DNA of 64,000 nucleotides, from NCBI RefSeq assembly GCF_964199755.1, contig NC_133896.1, positions 66,071,142 to 66,135,141 of the forward strand, in the 5' to 3' direction. Source of the stretch: Larus michahellis (lineage: Eukaryota; Chordata; Aves; Charadriiformes; Laridae). Position 1 is the stretch's first letter; each line of letters starts with the position of its first letter. This document shows, piece after piece, positions 24,980-36,950 of this stretch. The notes beneath the pieces are model-generated. The model was given only the letters and a program-made list of their open reading frames with translations, ran no database searches and had not been told where the DNA came from. The position numbers were made by a program, and so were the translations under genes.

Positions 24980-27900
24980 CTGGAGAAAAGTCAAAGTGAA
25001 ATGAAAGTTACCTTTTAGGATTCTGCCATTCAGCCCCGTTAAAAATTTCCTTGGCACATCTTTGAAGTTCACCTCTTAAATATTTTTATTTATCCTATCT
25101 AGGGATTTCCACAGGTTTCATTACAGGTCAAAATCTGGCATAAAGTGACAGAATTTTATCCCCATTGCACCATGACACAGGGAAGAACTATTCCTGAATG
25201 GATACCAAATGGAAACCGGTCATAGAATCAAACCAGAATATCCAACTGCCTTAATCTATGGATGTACTTCTTCCATAACCAATGAGTAATTAAATTATGA
25301 ATAAACCAAATTTGTAAATCAGTTATGGGAAAACAAAGTCTGGGAGAAAAAGGCAAAGTCTAGGCCCTAATGTATGAAAGTTCAGGAAAATGCTATGGTC
25401 TTACAGAGAAGCCAACTTGCTAACTGTGCCTGGAGTTCTCTTCCAAACCAGCCGTGATGGTGTATAGGCAACACTTGATAGAAATTTTGCGGTTTGTTCA
25501 TTCTAAGGAGACATGAAGATATACTATGTGCAAGAGAGGCTGGTACAATACAGGTTCTAATACTGGCAAAATCCATTCATCTTTCTAGCATTCTTAGAAC
25601 TCTGTTTGGAACCTGAATTTCTCCCAAATGGAGCAAAGAAAAGTCTATGTCAAATGTGCTTTAAAATTTGACAAATATCTTTACACAGAGATGAAAAAAA
25701 AAAAAAAAAGGCCTTACTAGGGTCAATGTCATTAGCAAGGACTTGCGATGCACCGCTCATCACAGCAGCTATTGCTGTTGCTCCACATCCACTTCCAAGA
25801 TCCAAAACCGATCGTCCTTTAACAACGCGTGGATTATCTAAAATATACCTGAAAATAAAAACTGTTAAAGCAATGAACAAGATTATGCAAATTTGCCATT
25901 TTGCATAACACTGCATAAGAATTTTTGCCATACATGGTGTCTTAGAAATATTCTACGTGTGCAGTTGGTACATGGCTCCTTATTTGTCTCTGCTGATAGA
26001 AAAGTCAAGAACCATCATCTTTCTCCCTTACTTCTCTCCCACCCCCCAAACAAAAAAAAATCCAGCCAATTAAGCAACATTTTATTTCAATCAGCTTCTC
26101 TGCCAGGTGACCTTATCTAATAAATAGACCTTATCTAATAAATGGGCACAAACTGCAAGGTGACTAAAATGCTTGGCATCAGAAACAGGAAAGTAAGAAT
26201 TTGTAGAAATTAAAAGCAATCTGACTGAAGAAACATGAAGGTGTATTTACGGTGAATATTGCACCCATCAAAACACAAGGCCTACCCGTCCCCTAAAATA
26301 CTGCATATGCAACTACTTGGAAGAAGAGGAATTTCTCGTCTTTTCCTGAACCATGCAGGCACAGATACAAATTCTTCCAGTCTCCTTAATGTTGTTCCTG
26401 AGTAGCAACAAGAAAATGAGAATAGAGCAGTGGTGAGCAGAAGGGGTGTCTTCATCTAGTGGCTGACACCTGCCACGAGGAGTCAGCAAGCAAAAACCTC
26501 TAGGCTGGAAATGGAGAAGACCTGACAGAAGGCAGGTTATTGTTAAAGATGATGAATCATGTAGCCGTTACTGAGCGTTCAGAACTTTTAACAATTGCCT
26601 TGAAATTCAATCTTCTGCAAGGGGGAAGGCCCTAAGTGACAAGGGGGAAGACCCTTAGGTGACAAAAATTACTGCAAATTGCCATAAATTTACTACTAAT
26701 TGCCATAACTTCTGTTAAAGTAGAAACAGGAAAGGATTCTACATTTGTGTTGTCTTCTGTCATGGGGGCTGATGGCTGACTGTTCACGCGGGGCTACTGG
26801 TAAGGACAGCTTTTGCAGGTGGGTTCCAGTGCAGAGAGATGTGATGGAAACGTTAAGATTGATGTCAACGGTGAATAGATGGATGGATGGATGGAAATGT
26901 CTGGGCCTAGAAGCACCAGAAGGAATGGCAGAAGGAGGCCTAATAAGAGTGTCAAGTGTTGATGGCACCTAGATCCCACCACATCTGTATACAGATTCCT
27001 AGGAGCCCAGACAGGCAGAATAAAAGACAACCTACCCTCAAACTAAACAGTTCAAGCCATTAAGATGCCACAGCAGGAAAGTCAGGACCAGGACTGAAGA
27101 TACAAAATACCCAGATCAGGAACCTAGGAAACATGAGGAGGACCTGACATTCCATGCCTTGTCCTACATGTCATCACAAGGAAACTCACCAGACAGCTTG
27201 GGCACACACAACTTGGTGCATGTGAGTACGTGGTTATGAATCCAATGAGTGGAACTTTCTCAGTGTTAATGAAAATCACCTTCTATGAGGTCTGGCACGC
27301 AGCGTTGCAGCATTATTTGCTACTTTGAAGATCCACAGATGCTTTTTTTCTGAGGGCACCCAGCAGGAAATGGGTGCAGAGGCTCAGCAGCTCAGCTCTT
27401 TGGCCACTCCTCCTCAGGCCATCACTTCTCTGAGGACAGCCCGTAGTTTACCAACGGGGTGGAGGACAGGGGCATGACCTCCACAGAAAGTGCTCTGTTT
27501 CCCCTTTCTAGGGGCAATGCTTGGATTTGAAATGACTTTCCAGCAGTAACTTGTGTAGAGCATGATCTGCTGTGAGTGCCTTGTTTCCAGCTGAGTGGTT
27601 CCTGAGTTACTGCTAATGACTGCGGTGACTTGGGACAGCTGGAATCGATTGCATCCCCTGGCACGCACACAGTGCATCACGCTGCTGTTGGAGACTGCTG
27701 TCTGCCATGCTGAGTTAACGAGGTATCTTGAGTTACACCAAGAGGAACATCTTGAAATAGACTCCTGATGTTGTGGCAATGCCAATGGGTGAAAGGAGCG
27801 CAGTTATGGAAGCAGCCTGTTTTCATGCTCCCTTTTTCTTTCTACTTTTCCAGATTACGTAGCCAATTTCTGACATTCCCAATACATCAAACAAGCGCAT

Positions 27901-29208
27901 AAGCAGTAAGTCAATAAAGTGGTGAAATCCCAGATAATTATTATTGCTACCCAAATATCTGGGCATATGAATCATACAATAACAGAATGTAGAGATTACC
28001 TTACCTAATGTAATTATGCAATGTTTAGGAGCACTCTAGTTCACCTACACGGCAGGCTAATCGACTCGCAATTTAACTGTAAAGCTCATCTTTTTCCTGG
28101 TAAAAACCGCCTTCCTATTTATGCTTTCTTGCAGAAAAACAGCAAAGCCCTAATTCAGATCCTTGCCTTTCATCTATGTGGGGAATATCTGACAGCTTGT
28201 TCTTTGCTGTGACAATTATGAACTTCTGCTGTTCAAAGTGAGAGATTTGATTTTACAGAATAAAGGTACCCTAACTAATTCCTGGGAATCAGGAACATTA
28301 AAGACATTTTGACAGTAAGTGTCCAAAATCAAAATATGGCTTCTGATGTGACTAAAAGGCATCCACAAGAAGGCTTGACAATAAGGCTGCTGAAATCCTA
28401 AATGAGGAGAGTGATTCAGGCCAGCTACCACTCCAAGTGCATCAGCATAAACCTACTTTTCTCAACAGACCAGACACACATCCATGCTGCTGTCTGTCTC
28501 CTACCAAAAAAAAACCCCATGTGTTACGACAAAAGAGCAATCCTCCTGTTTGGAGTGACAATGAGTTGATAGAATTAAACACCTTGCTAGGTTTTCATGG
28601 CAACTGCACAGCCCTTCCACACATCCAAATTCAGCCCCGTTGTCAACACATGCATTCCCACTGAAGACAACAGATTTCAACTTAAGAGCTGTAAGTTACT
28701 CTATATGCAGCAGGTTCCAAAACTTCACTGCCAACCAGCAGAGATTGCGTCTCTCCTGTATAAGCAGAGTATGGATAATGCGCTCTCATACGAGTCAAAT
28801 ACACATCGCTGGGCATCACTACAAGCAGATCCAGGTCTGACATCCTGGGCCGCTGCAGACTTGACTTAGCAACTTTGGTGATGCGTACCTGGAGAGGGCT
28901 TGGCCTCCTGGCCAGTAAATTGCCCAGAAAGGGTCTCCGTAAGGCCACAGGTCAGGTTTTTCCTTCCAGAACTTGCAGCGAGGGGTGAGGAGGCGCAGTC
29001 GTATCTCTGGTGTGAGGTGCCCACTGCTGGTGACCTCTGTGTTCTCCTCCAAAAACGCTCTCACCTCAGGGTCCAGAGACTTGCCAGCACTCCAATGGTG
29101 GCAGTGCTTCCAGTGCAGAGAGGGGACTCCCCTCCTGCTCCTCCAAGCCTTGGCAAAGGTGTTCTGCCTGCCCAAGAGGAGGAGACGCTTCCAGCCACGG
29201 AAGGCCAT
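24615..29208 (-). CDS. ETFBKMT: ETFBKMT, mitochondrial ETF-beta lysine methyltransferase (complete CDS)
   Basis: Family-16 class I methyltransferase (METTL20). The known enzyme trimethylates lysines of electron-transfer flavoprotein beta in the mitochondrial matrix and reduces electron transfer from acyl-CoA dehydrogenases. Exons of 320, 131 and 365 nt join in phase to 271 residues plus TGA; I recall the human protein as about 262. The N-terminus is Arg/Leu-rich without acids (MAFRGWKRLLLLGRQNTFAK), fitting a mitochondrial presequence. Residues about 55-107 are nearly identical to the human family member (SGHLTPEIRLRLLTPRCKFW). SAM motif I is DLGSGCGA at 123-130 and the motif II acids are NDID at 146-149. 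The family post-II motif DLIVLGDMFYDE is at 184-195. The C-terminus has about seven residues (SNSLENC) beyond the human end. The start is chosen by homology. It is head to head with DENND5B and convergent with AMN1. Confidence 0.97.
24980..25717 (-). other. ETFBKMT intron between coding exons 2 and 3
   Basis: A 738-bp intron. A 16-nt poly-A run (+ strand, 25694-25709) lies just beside the donor. Nothing else was recognised. Confidence 0.9.
25718..25848 (-). CDS. ETFBKMT: ETFBKMT middle coding exon (SAM-binding motif I)
   Basis: The acceptor is TTATTTTCAG and the donor CCTA|GTAAGG. It encodes YILDNPRVVKGRSVLDLGSG through NDIDP, including the glycine-rich SAM loop and the acidic motif. A 16-nt T tract (- strand) starts about eight bases into the downstream intron. 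Confidence 0.96.
25849..28888 (-). other. ETFBKMT intron between coding exons 1 and 2
   Basis: A 3.0-kb intron without a supported exon. It contains a 19-bp tandem duplication near 26109-26145, a roughly 26-bp imperfect tandem near 26617-26663 and a GATG microsatellite at 26877-26895. Confidence 0.85.
26877..26895. repeat. (GATG)n microsatellite
   Basis: Four to five GATG units, starting AGATGGATGGATGGATGG. Confidence 0.85.
28889..29208 (-). CDS. ETFBKMT: ETFBKMT first coding exon
   Basis: ATG at 29208-29206 begins MAFRGWKRLLLLGRQ; the donor is TCCAG|GTACGC. It encodes the presequence and the conserved block ending GGQALS plus two bases of Arg107. Upstream on the - strand, CTCCTTTCAG ending at 29333 is a good acceptor, so the full exon may be 29332-28889 with 124 nt of 5' UTR. 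Confidence 0.95.
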
Positions 29209-30048
29209 GTCTCCCCAGGGTCAAACCTTCCCCAGGAGAGCTCAGAGCACAGCTTATCTGATGACCACAGCAGGTGATGAGGCAGAAAGCTTGAAACAAA
29301 CTCACAGGAGTGATAGTAATAGATGACAATTCCTGAAAGGAGAACAATGCTACGTAAGTGTTGTTTTTTCAGTGACTTCAAGGCTATGCACCACCAGGGC
29401 TTTAGGAAGAGAAGGTCAACGTGCTGTTGCATGACCATGAATGCATGCTTTGCCCCTGCTCAGAAAGGCTTTGAAGTCTGAAAGAAGTGGTGTTTAAGGA
29501 AGAAGCTATCAAGAGACCCATTCAGGAGAGTGCTATAAACATATCCCATGAGAAACAACCAGTTAGCGGGACAGTTGATAGAGCTCAAAATTAAACGTTC
29601 AGCCTTTTAACATCTCCCTCCCTCTGCCTTGAAGATATACATACGGCAAGCTACTCCCATATAAGGTTCTTCATTGAATCTTAAGATTTTGCAGTAGGGC
29701 TCTGGCATTGCAGGGCCTGTGGGCATGGCAAAGGTTGTCAGTAGGTTGCTTGTGAGACATCATTAATTACAAGTGTTATAATGGTGATGAATCTTTTATA
29801 TGAAAGCATCTTTTTAAAGTTGAGCAATTAAAGGATTTCCTCAAAAGACTTTTTGTCCCTCAGATTTGGCAGACCGCCAACTCCAAAATGAAAAAAAAAA
29901 AATATATCCCCAAGAACTGATCTTAATCAGAATACTCCCAAATTGTTGCATTTCAGTCTGTATTTTAAAGGATCGGTTAGTCTTATGGTACAACAGTCTC
30001 AGGTGGATGCTACCACTGTAGCCCACTCTCTGTGAGAAACTATATAAA

Positions 30049-30542
30049 CATAGAATCATAGAATCATTTCGGTTGGAAGAGACCAATCTAGATCATCAAG
30101 GCCAACCCTTAACCTAGCACTGCCAACTTACCACTAAACTATGTCTCTCAGCACTACATCTGCACATCTTTTAAATACCTCCAGGGATGGTGACTCAACC
30201 ATTTCCCTGGGCAGCCTGCTCCAATGCTTGATAACTCTTTCTGTGAAGAAATTTTCCTAATATCTATTCTAAACTTCCCCTGGCATAACTTGAGGCTGTT
30301 TCCTCTTGTCTTATTGCTTGTTACTTGGGAGAAGAGAGTGACCCCCACCTCTCTACAACCTCCTTTTAGGTAGTTGTAGAGATCAATAAGGTCTCCCCTC
30401 AGCCTCCTTTTCTCCAGACTGAACAACCCCAGTTCCCTCAGGTGCTCCTCATAAGACCTGTGCTCTACAGTCCTCACCAGCTTTGCTGCCCTTCTCTGGA
30501 CATGCTCCAGCACTTCAATGTCCCTCACTCCAAGCTGTCTAA
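30049..30542 (-). mobile_element. CR1 LINE, 5'-truncated 3' end
   Basis: The + strand begins CATAGAATCATAGAATCATT, a reverse-complemented CR1 3' terminus. The - strand encodes the end of ORF2, including [13 protein letters not shown] and [15 protein letters not shown], but is frame-damaged near the end. It has the same orientation as ETFBKMT, within its inferred first intron. Confidence 0.93.
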
Positions 30543-31991
30543 AGAGAGAGAAACTGAATCCAACACATTAAAGAAAATTAAGTTTTTAAAAGGTGAGACG
30601 TTCAGACTAGGTGAGCTCGCACTCAAAGGCCTTCTGACACCACTCAAGGACAGTTTTCAGGTCACCAGCAGTGAAGAAAAGGGGAATGGAAGATTGGTAC
30701 ACCAGAGTTTAGACTCATTTAAGAATCAGGAGAATGGAGAGTGGAGAGCCGCAGCACTCAGCTGACCGGAAAATGAAGAAGAGCCTCTCAGCACTTCATC
30801 ACCATCACCGTATTCTCCTCATCCACCATCTCTTGCAGACCCTAGGTCTTTCTGACGCTGATCCTGTAAGTATCCTTACCAAGCGGTGTCCTGAAGAAAG
30901 AGCAACTGTTTCCTTCCTCATCTTACTCTCTCTAACCTCTTTTCAATAGCTTGGACTTACATGCTTCAGGGCACAGCTTTTGAACCTCCCCCTAAGCTGA
31001 TGGCCGGAGAAGCATTTAAGGCCTGTGCTTCCACAACAGTAAGACTGCAAGTACGGACACAAGGGAAACTGCGCTCTCTATTTTGCAATTGTTTTCTCTC
31101 TTCTGTACTGGTTTTCATGAAAAAGCAGAATGGTGCATGAAGAAAATCAACTTCAGCCCACTCCTGCCAAGTTTTCACAACAGAAGAATTGTGGCCAGCT
31201 TTGCCATCTAGAGCTGTGCAGGTAATCCTTAAAAAAAAACTAGGCAAAGGGAGAACAAGAAAAATATGCTAACAAAACAAAGTCATATTTCATTACTTCA
31301 GTTTATCTGTCTGGATCTTTAGTAAAAGTTCATATGTGTTTAGTGCCATTTTTGTTGTGCGCTGGACTCTGCTTTAGGTCCTGGGTTCAGTTTGATCCTT
31401 TACTAAAATGTTAAGCTGTGAACTTCCCTCCCGTAACACTTTGCTATTTAGGCTGATAGTCCAGTGAAGTCTTAGTTCAAATCATTGGCTAAAGGCTTTG
31501 TGGTTTTATTACACATAAATACCTGTGACTGAACAATTTGCCTTTTTCCACATTTGAGAATGCCATTCATCAGAGTCTATGTAATTAATGAATATAATTA
31601 ACGAATGCCTTCCTTCTTGAAGGCAGAGCTGTATAATCCTCATCTGCCTAAGGGAAGCATGAAGTTAACTGAAATCAATCAAAGATATAAATCTTGTCAG
31701 CTAATGGTGTATGCTGGTTTTTCCCCATGAGTTGCCGCAAATTAGCAGGGCTGAGATATTTTGCATTGCCTGTCACGACGGTTACTCTTTTCAAATTAAC
31801 TGCCAGTAGAGAAATATCTGCCAAGAGCTCCGTGCTCCGAATGCCAAACTGAGCTGAAGCGTTTACTGCAGGAAGGCGTCGGGACAGATACCCTTGCGTT
31901 GTGACACTCCCGGCCTTCCCATCTTATTGGGAATAAAAATCAGTGGGTGAGCAGGACTTGGGAAAGGGGATGAAACCAAGCAAAATCCACC

Positions 31992-32035
31992 AAAAAAAAA
32001 AAAAATTCCGTGCAATTCAATTTTTTTTTTTTTTT
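31992..32035. repeat. A14 / T15 inverted homopolymer pair
   Basis: A14 (31992-32005), a 15-nt spacer and T15 (32021-32035) can fold on themselves. The pair lies right at the edge of the CpG island. Confidence 0.85.
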
Positions 32036-32049
32036 AAAAGCAGCAGGTG

Positions 32050-32810
32050 CCTTTGAAAGCACAACCATGCTGGCCCCACGTTTCCCATCGGGGGAAACCA
32101 GGCCGAACCAAGGCCAAGGCTGCCTGCCTCGGGGAGGGAAGGAAGAGAGGGAGGCAGGGAGGCAAACAGGCCGCTGTCACCCAGCCCCGCTGCCACCAGC
32201 GACCCGCCGGCGCCCCGGGCCGAGCCGGATCCATCCAGACCGCTCCCACCCACACACCCCCCCATCCGTCACCCCGGCCTGGGCACCCCTCTGCAAAGCG
32301 GCCGCCAGCCTACGGGAGGGCACGAACAAGGAGAAGGCCGACACCGGGACCACCGCCTGGGCTGGGCTGGGCCGTGCCGTCCCGCCCCGCGCAGGCCGCT
32401 GCGGGCCTAACCCGTCCGGGCCGCCCGCCCCACCCCCGCCCAGCCGCGGCCGCACCGCCCCCCGCCGGGGCGGGACCAGGGCCGGGGCCGGGGCCGAGAG
32501 CGGGGAGCGCCCGGCCCACACCTACCTGCTGCTCCCGGGCCGCCGCTTCCCTCCGCCCCGCTCCGCCCCGCCCCGATGCACTGCGCGGGGGCCGGGCCGA
32601 GGGGGGCCGGGCCGAGGGGGGCCGGGGTCCCCGCCCGCTCTTAAAGGAGCAGTGGCGCGGAGCGAGGTGTCTCCGTTCCGGCTCCGGTACTGGCAGTCTT
32701 CGCTGGTGCTTGGGGTTGGGTTTTGTCCACGCCGCAGCGCTTCGGGCCCGCCCCTCCCTGAGTCCAGGCCCCGGTCAGCGTCATGTGCGTGCTCCGGTCC
32801 TGCTCGCTTT
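32050..32810 (-). promoter_or_regulatory. ETFBKMT: CpG island, likely ETFBKMT promoter
   Basis: About 750 bp of very GC-rich, CpG-rich DNA with repeated CCGCCCC-type GC boxes. It includes a 16-17-bp tandem (GGCCGAGGGGGGCCGG) near 32592-32630. The surrounding DNA is AT-rich. It lies about 3 kb upstream of the ETFBKMT start codon. No TATA box is evident, as expected for this promoter class. Confidence 0.8.
32526..32700 (-). other. ETFBKMT: candidate noncoding first exon of ETFBKMT
   Basis: On the - strand AGCAGCAG|GTAGGTGTGG is a near-consensus donor inside the CpG island; the last exonic base would be 32526. It could splice to the acceptor at 29333 before the start-codon exon. The 5' boundary is only a guess. 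Confidence 0.45.
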
Positions 32811-32811
32811 A

Positions 32812-33563
32812 AATGGTTCAACGAGGGCAAGTGCCGGGTCCCGCACTTGGGCCACAACAAACCCACGCAGCGCTACGGGCTTGGGGAAGAGCAGCTGGAA
32901 ACCTGCCCGGTGGAAAACGACCTGGGGGCGCTGGTCGACAGCCGGCTGAATACGAGCCGGCAGCGTGCCCGGGGGGACAAGAAGGCCAACAGCATCCTGG
33001 CCTGCGCCAGGCATAATGTGGCCAGCAGGACTAGGGAAGTGATTGTCCCCCTGCCCTCAGCACTGGTGAGGCCCCAACTTGAATACTGTGTCCAGTTTTG
33101 GGCCCCTCACTACAAGAGAGACATTTTGGTGCTGGAGTGTGTCCAGAGAAGGGCAACAAAGCTGGTGAAGGGTCTGGAGAACAAGTCTTGTGAGGAGCTT
33201 CTGGGGGAGCTGGGGTTGTTCAGCCTGGAGAAAAGGAGGCCGAGGGGAGACCTTATCGCTCTCTACACCTACCTGAAAGGAGGTTGTAGAGAGGTGGGGG
33301 TCCATCTCTTCTCTCAAGCAACAGGTGATAGGACAAGCGGAAATGGCCTCAAATTGCACCAGGGGAAGTTTAGAACAGATATTAGGAAAAACTTCTTCAC
33401 AGAAAGAGTTATCAAGCATTGGAACAGGCTGCCCAGGGAAGTGGATGAGCCACCATCCCTGGAGGTATTTAAAATATGGGTAGACACGGTGCTGAAGGAC
33501 ATGGTTTAGTGGTGGACTTTGCAGTCTTAGGTTTACGGTTGGACAATACTATAATTCTATAAA
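32812..33563 (+). mobile_element. CR1 LINE 3' end with open ORF2 C-terminus
   Basis: It starts AAATGGTTCAACGAGGGCAA. It encodes the CR1 ORF2 C-terminal part without a stop to 33509, including [37 protein letters not shown] and [19 protein letters not shown] 3' tail ends near ATAATTCTATAAATT. The reverse transcriptase core is missing, so it is 5'-truncated and cannot move. It begins right where the CpG island ends, and its first 200 bp are unusually CpG-rich. Confidence 0.93.
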
Positions 33564-34668
33564 TTACTTTTTTAAAAGACTTGCGTCAATGTAAACTAGC
33601 TCTGCATTTTAAAGCAGTAATAAAAATGTATGTAGGAAAAGGAGTAATAACACGTAAACAAATTTCACAGCAGTGAAAATAGGATCTTTGTTTTTTCTTC
33701 CTCTGCACATCAGATCAAGACCACTGTCAAATGTGGTATGGCCTCGCCAAGGTGTCTGGATGCATTTGTAACAGCGACAGCTATTGAAGGTACTGAACAC
33801 TGAAAGACCAGCCAGCCAGTGCTCTAATACCAGGTATGTCCCACAAGCAAGCTGCACCTCTGTTTTCCCCTCTTCGTGTTTCTCTTCCCCATTCTCTCTA
33901 CCTTCCCTATGTCCCAAATTTCACACACTGTGTTTCGAAAAGGCTCTTGTGCATTGCCTGAGGTGACAATTTTAAGTCCTGCAGCACTTGGGATGCCAGG
34001 TTTTTAAAAATAAATCTGGTGATTACACAGCCTAAGCCTGGATCTGCCCAAATCTCTGAGGTTATGAGGCCATCTAGTGATCTCCTGTCTTAGTACAATT
34101 AAAACGTGCTCTCCAGGGCATGAAAGCTGCTTCTAAAGCAGGGCTTTTTCTTTAAACTTGGGTGAACCCCAGTGTCCTGAGAGAATGTGGCCCCTCCATT
34201 CTGGGCTGCAGAGAGACTAGGATGAAGGCGATGCGCTGGGAGGAGCCCAGGACCTAGACGGAAGCTGGTGTCCACCTGCCACGTGAAGCCTGAAGTCCAC
34301 AGACATGTTAAGCTGTAGGGATACTTGTATGCCTTTTACTCTTGTAAAGCAGGACTCAGGCTCAGCCTTTTTAGAAATGATCCCCCAAATTATATAAAGT
34401 TGTGGATGGACCTTTGCAGTTTAGGCTCAGGAGGACATTATTCCTTGGAATCCTTGGGGAACCATGAAGTTTCAAAAGTTTTGAGTCTTTCAGCAACTCT
34501 TTCTGGTCCTCTCTGAGGAGGGAGACATTGAAAACACTCATAATACCTAAAAATGTGCATGAAATGTGCAATTCAGGACACAGGTCTTTGTGCCCTCTAG
34601 ATGCTCACCACCATGCTAGGAATAAAGAACTTGGTAAGGTAACAGGAAAATCGTTATTTTCCTGTTGA

Positions 34669-34793
34669 CCAGGCTGGATGGGGCTTTGAGCAGCCTGGTC
34701 TAGTGGGAGGTGTCCTTGCCCATGGCAGGGGGGTTGGAACTAGATGATCTTTAAGGTCCCTTCCAACCTGAACCATTCTGTGATTCTATGATT
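34669..34793 (+). mobile_element. CR1 LINE 3'-end fragment
   Basis: ACCAGGCTGGATGGGGCTTT through CCTTCCAACCTGAACCATTC and TGATTCTATGATT: about 125 bp of CR1 3' UTR with its terminal repeats. It matches the subfamily of the copy at 52826-53285. Confidence 0.95.
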
Positions 34794-35905
34794 ATCAACA
34801 TCAGCTTAGGATGCCGTGTAAGATATGGTAACAGCTTTAAGCATACTGACAGGTGATGATGCACCTCTACTTTGCACATTTTATTTTATGCCTGAGAAGG
34901 TTCTCAGGGAAATCTGACAGGAAAGCTTTTTAACTTGGATCTTCAGCCTCTTTGATTAGGTATTTTAACAAGTAACTTCTCAGGTCTAGTTTTTATGAAC
35001 TCCTGATACAAGGTATCACTCGCTGGATGTGTGAACTTCAGTGAAGTCACTGCTGTCTAGTACAGACCAACATCGCGCTGAGGCAGTTAGTTAAAAATAA
35101 AATCTTCCCTGGCTGCTCCCAGTTTAGGGAAGCTGCTCCTGGTAACACTGGCTGGGATGTTAAAACCAGAAATCCACTCTTTCTTACTTAATGACAAATA
35201 TGCAGTTATTAACATATAGATTCCTAGCATGACATAAGAAAGCTCTGATACTGACATCTGCCATCCTTCTTGTGAAAGTCTAGGTAAATCATGTTGACTT
35301 TCAGGACATGCTTTGTGCTGATTTCTTCAGCAATGTATCAAAGCCTGTCCCCTGTGAGGAAAAAATGTTTAATTTCCAAAGGCTTTTTGTTTTAGATGGT
35401 GACATCTTGAGAATTTCTGCTGTTCAAATGTATGGTATACTGTGCAGCCAAATACCCTAACTGTGCTGGAAATTTGCTCCGAGGACAAGGATGTCTTTGA
35501 TCACAACATAATATCGATTTGGTGTATCATGGAGGAGTGCAACACTGGCAAAATGCAGTTATGGAGTAGCACACGAGGGACTCCTGCGTGTCCAAGGGAA
35601 TTAGCGGATTACTGGCTGATGATACAACTGCCCAAGTCTTGGGGGAAATCTTGTTTGAGCCAATTAACAAGAAAGAAATGGAACTGCACAAGGTCAGAGA
35701 GAAGGGGAAGGCAGAGAGGAGCCACCTTCATGTTACCCAGCCCACGACTCATGATTCTTCATAGGTACAAAGGTTAAACTCAAAGGAAGGCAGGCCTGCA
35801 GTTTGGCAGCCAGGTGATCACCCAAGTTCATTCCTTCTCTTCTAGCTGTTACAGCCCCAATTTCAAGAGACCTTGTGGGGTTTTTTTGGTTTGTTGTGTG
35901 TTTGG

Positions 35906-35929
35906 TTTTTTTTTTTTTTTTTTTTTTTT
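35906..35929. repeat. T24 homopolymer
   Basis: 24 consecutive T, preceded by a T/G-rich stretch. Confidence 0.95.
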
Positions 35930-36950
35930 GCAAGGCCATCTGCCACAGTTTGCTGCAGTGAAAGGATGCCTGCAAATTCACAGATGGGGAAAATGGATGG
36001 ATTTGGAGTGCTGCTCATCTGTAAAAAGCATATTAACAACTTGATATCAACAGTCAGGGGTTTTGCACATCAGGATCAACTTGTGGTTTCCCAGAGGCTG
36101 TGGAAGCAAGTCATTATCAAAATGTAGCTGGTGCATTAGCTGGTAGCTAAGGTAAAATTGAAGATGAGACCTTTGGCTAGGTAAGGGAAAGGCAATTCAA
36201 TTATTCCCTTGTGCCTTCAGCTACAATCCACACCTACTCATTTCTGAATCACAGTACATCTTTTGCAGTTGAAGAATAGATATCCTAGTGAAAAAGATCA
36301 CACATTACCTGTAGTATGTCCTGAAAGCACTAAATGTGTTTTTCATAGGATTGCCTTCCCTGCTGCCTCACCAGCTGCATTAGGTCAGGAGCAGAAAGGA
36401 ACAGCAGCTGGCAGAGATGAAAGCATCAAGTAACTTCCGGCAGTGGATACAAGAAGGGGAATCTGCAAGGTGCAGCTTTTTTTTGGGGGTGGAGGTGGAG
36501 TGATGAAACAAGGAGAAGCTGTGTTAATCTGACCCTTGTGCAGCTGCAAATTCAGTCTTCCTGACGTGAGAAGTCCTGCAAGAGCCTTGATGGTAAGACT
36601 GAGAAGTTGAAAGCTATTATCTCTGAGGTCATTCTTAATTTTGTCTTTTGTCCACATGTGCAATTAAAGCATGCTTAGCCTTAGCTGGCTGCTTTTCTTC
36701 ATGCACAGTCAGTCACAGGAGCATTTTTGTCACATAGATGAAGAATGGAAAGACATATAGAGTCAGATGGTTTGTGCTTCTCATTGGTGTATTGTTTGGG
36801 TATTTGTTTTGATGTTAAAACTAGAGGGTACGTATTTTCAAACCCTGTTTTTGAGCAGCTGAAGTCTCCTTGAAGTGATGGGACTCTGACTCCCACGTAT
36901 CTCTTACAGTAATGACACTTGAGCTCCTAAGTTTCAGGTTCCAGCAATAT

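Larger units (their letters stand above)
29209..32525 (-). other. ETFBKMT 5' UTR and first intron (inferred)
   Basis: Between the start-codon exon and the CpG island. It holds the rest of the 5' UTR exon (to about 29332), a CR1 at 30049-30542, and a poly-A/poly-T pair at 31992-32035. No coding exon was recognised. Confidence 0.65.

Noticed and set aside
32177-32866. Several - strand frames of about 114 codons in the ETFBKMT CpG island
   Set aside because: GC-driven open frames with Pro/Gly/Arg composition and no homology.
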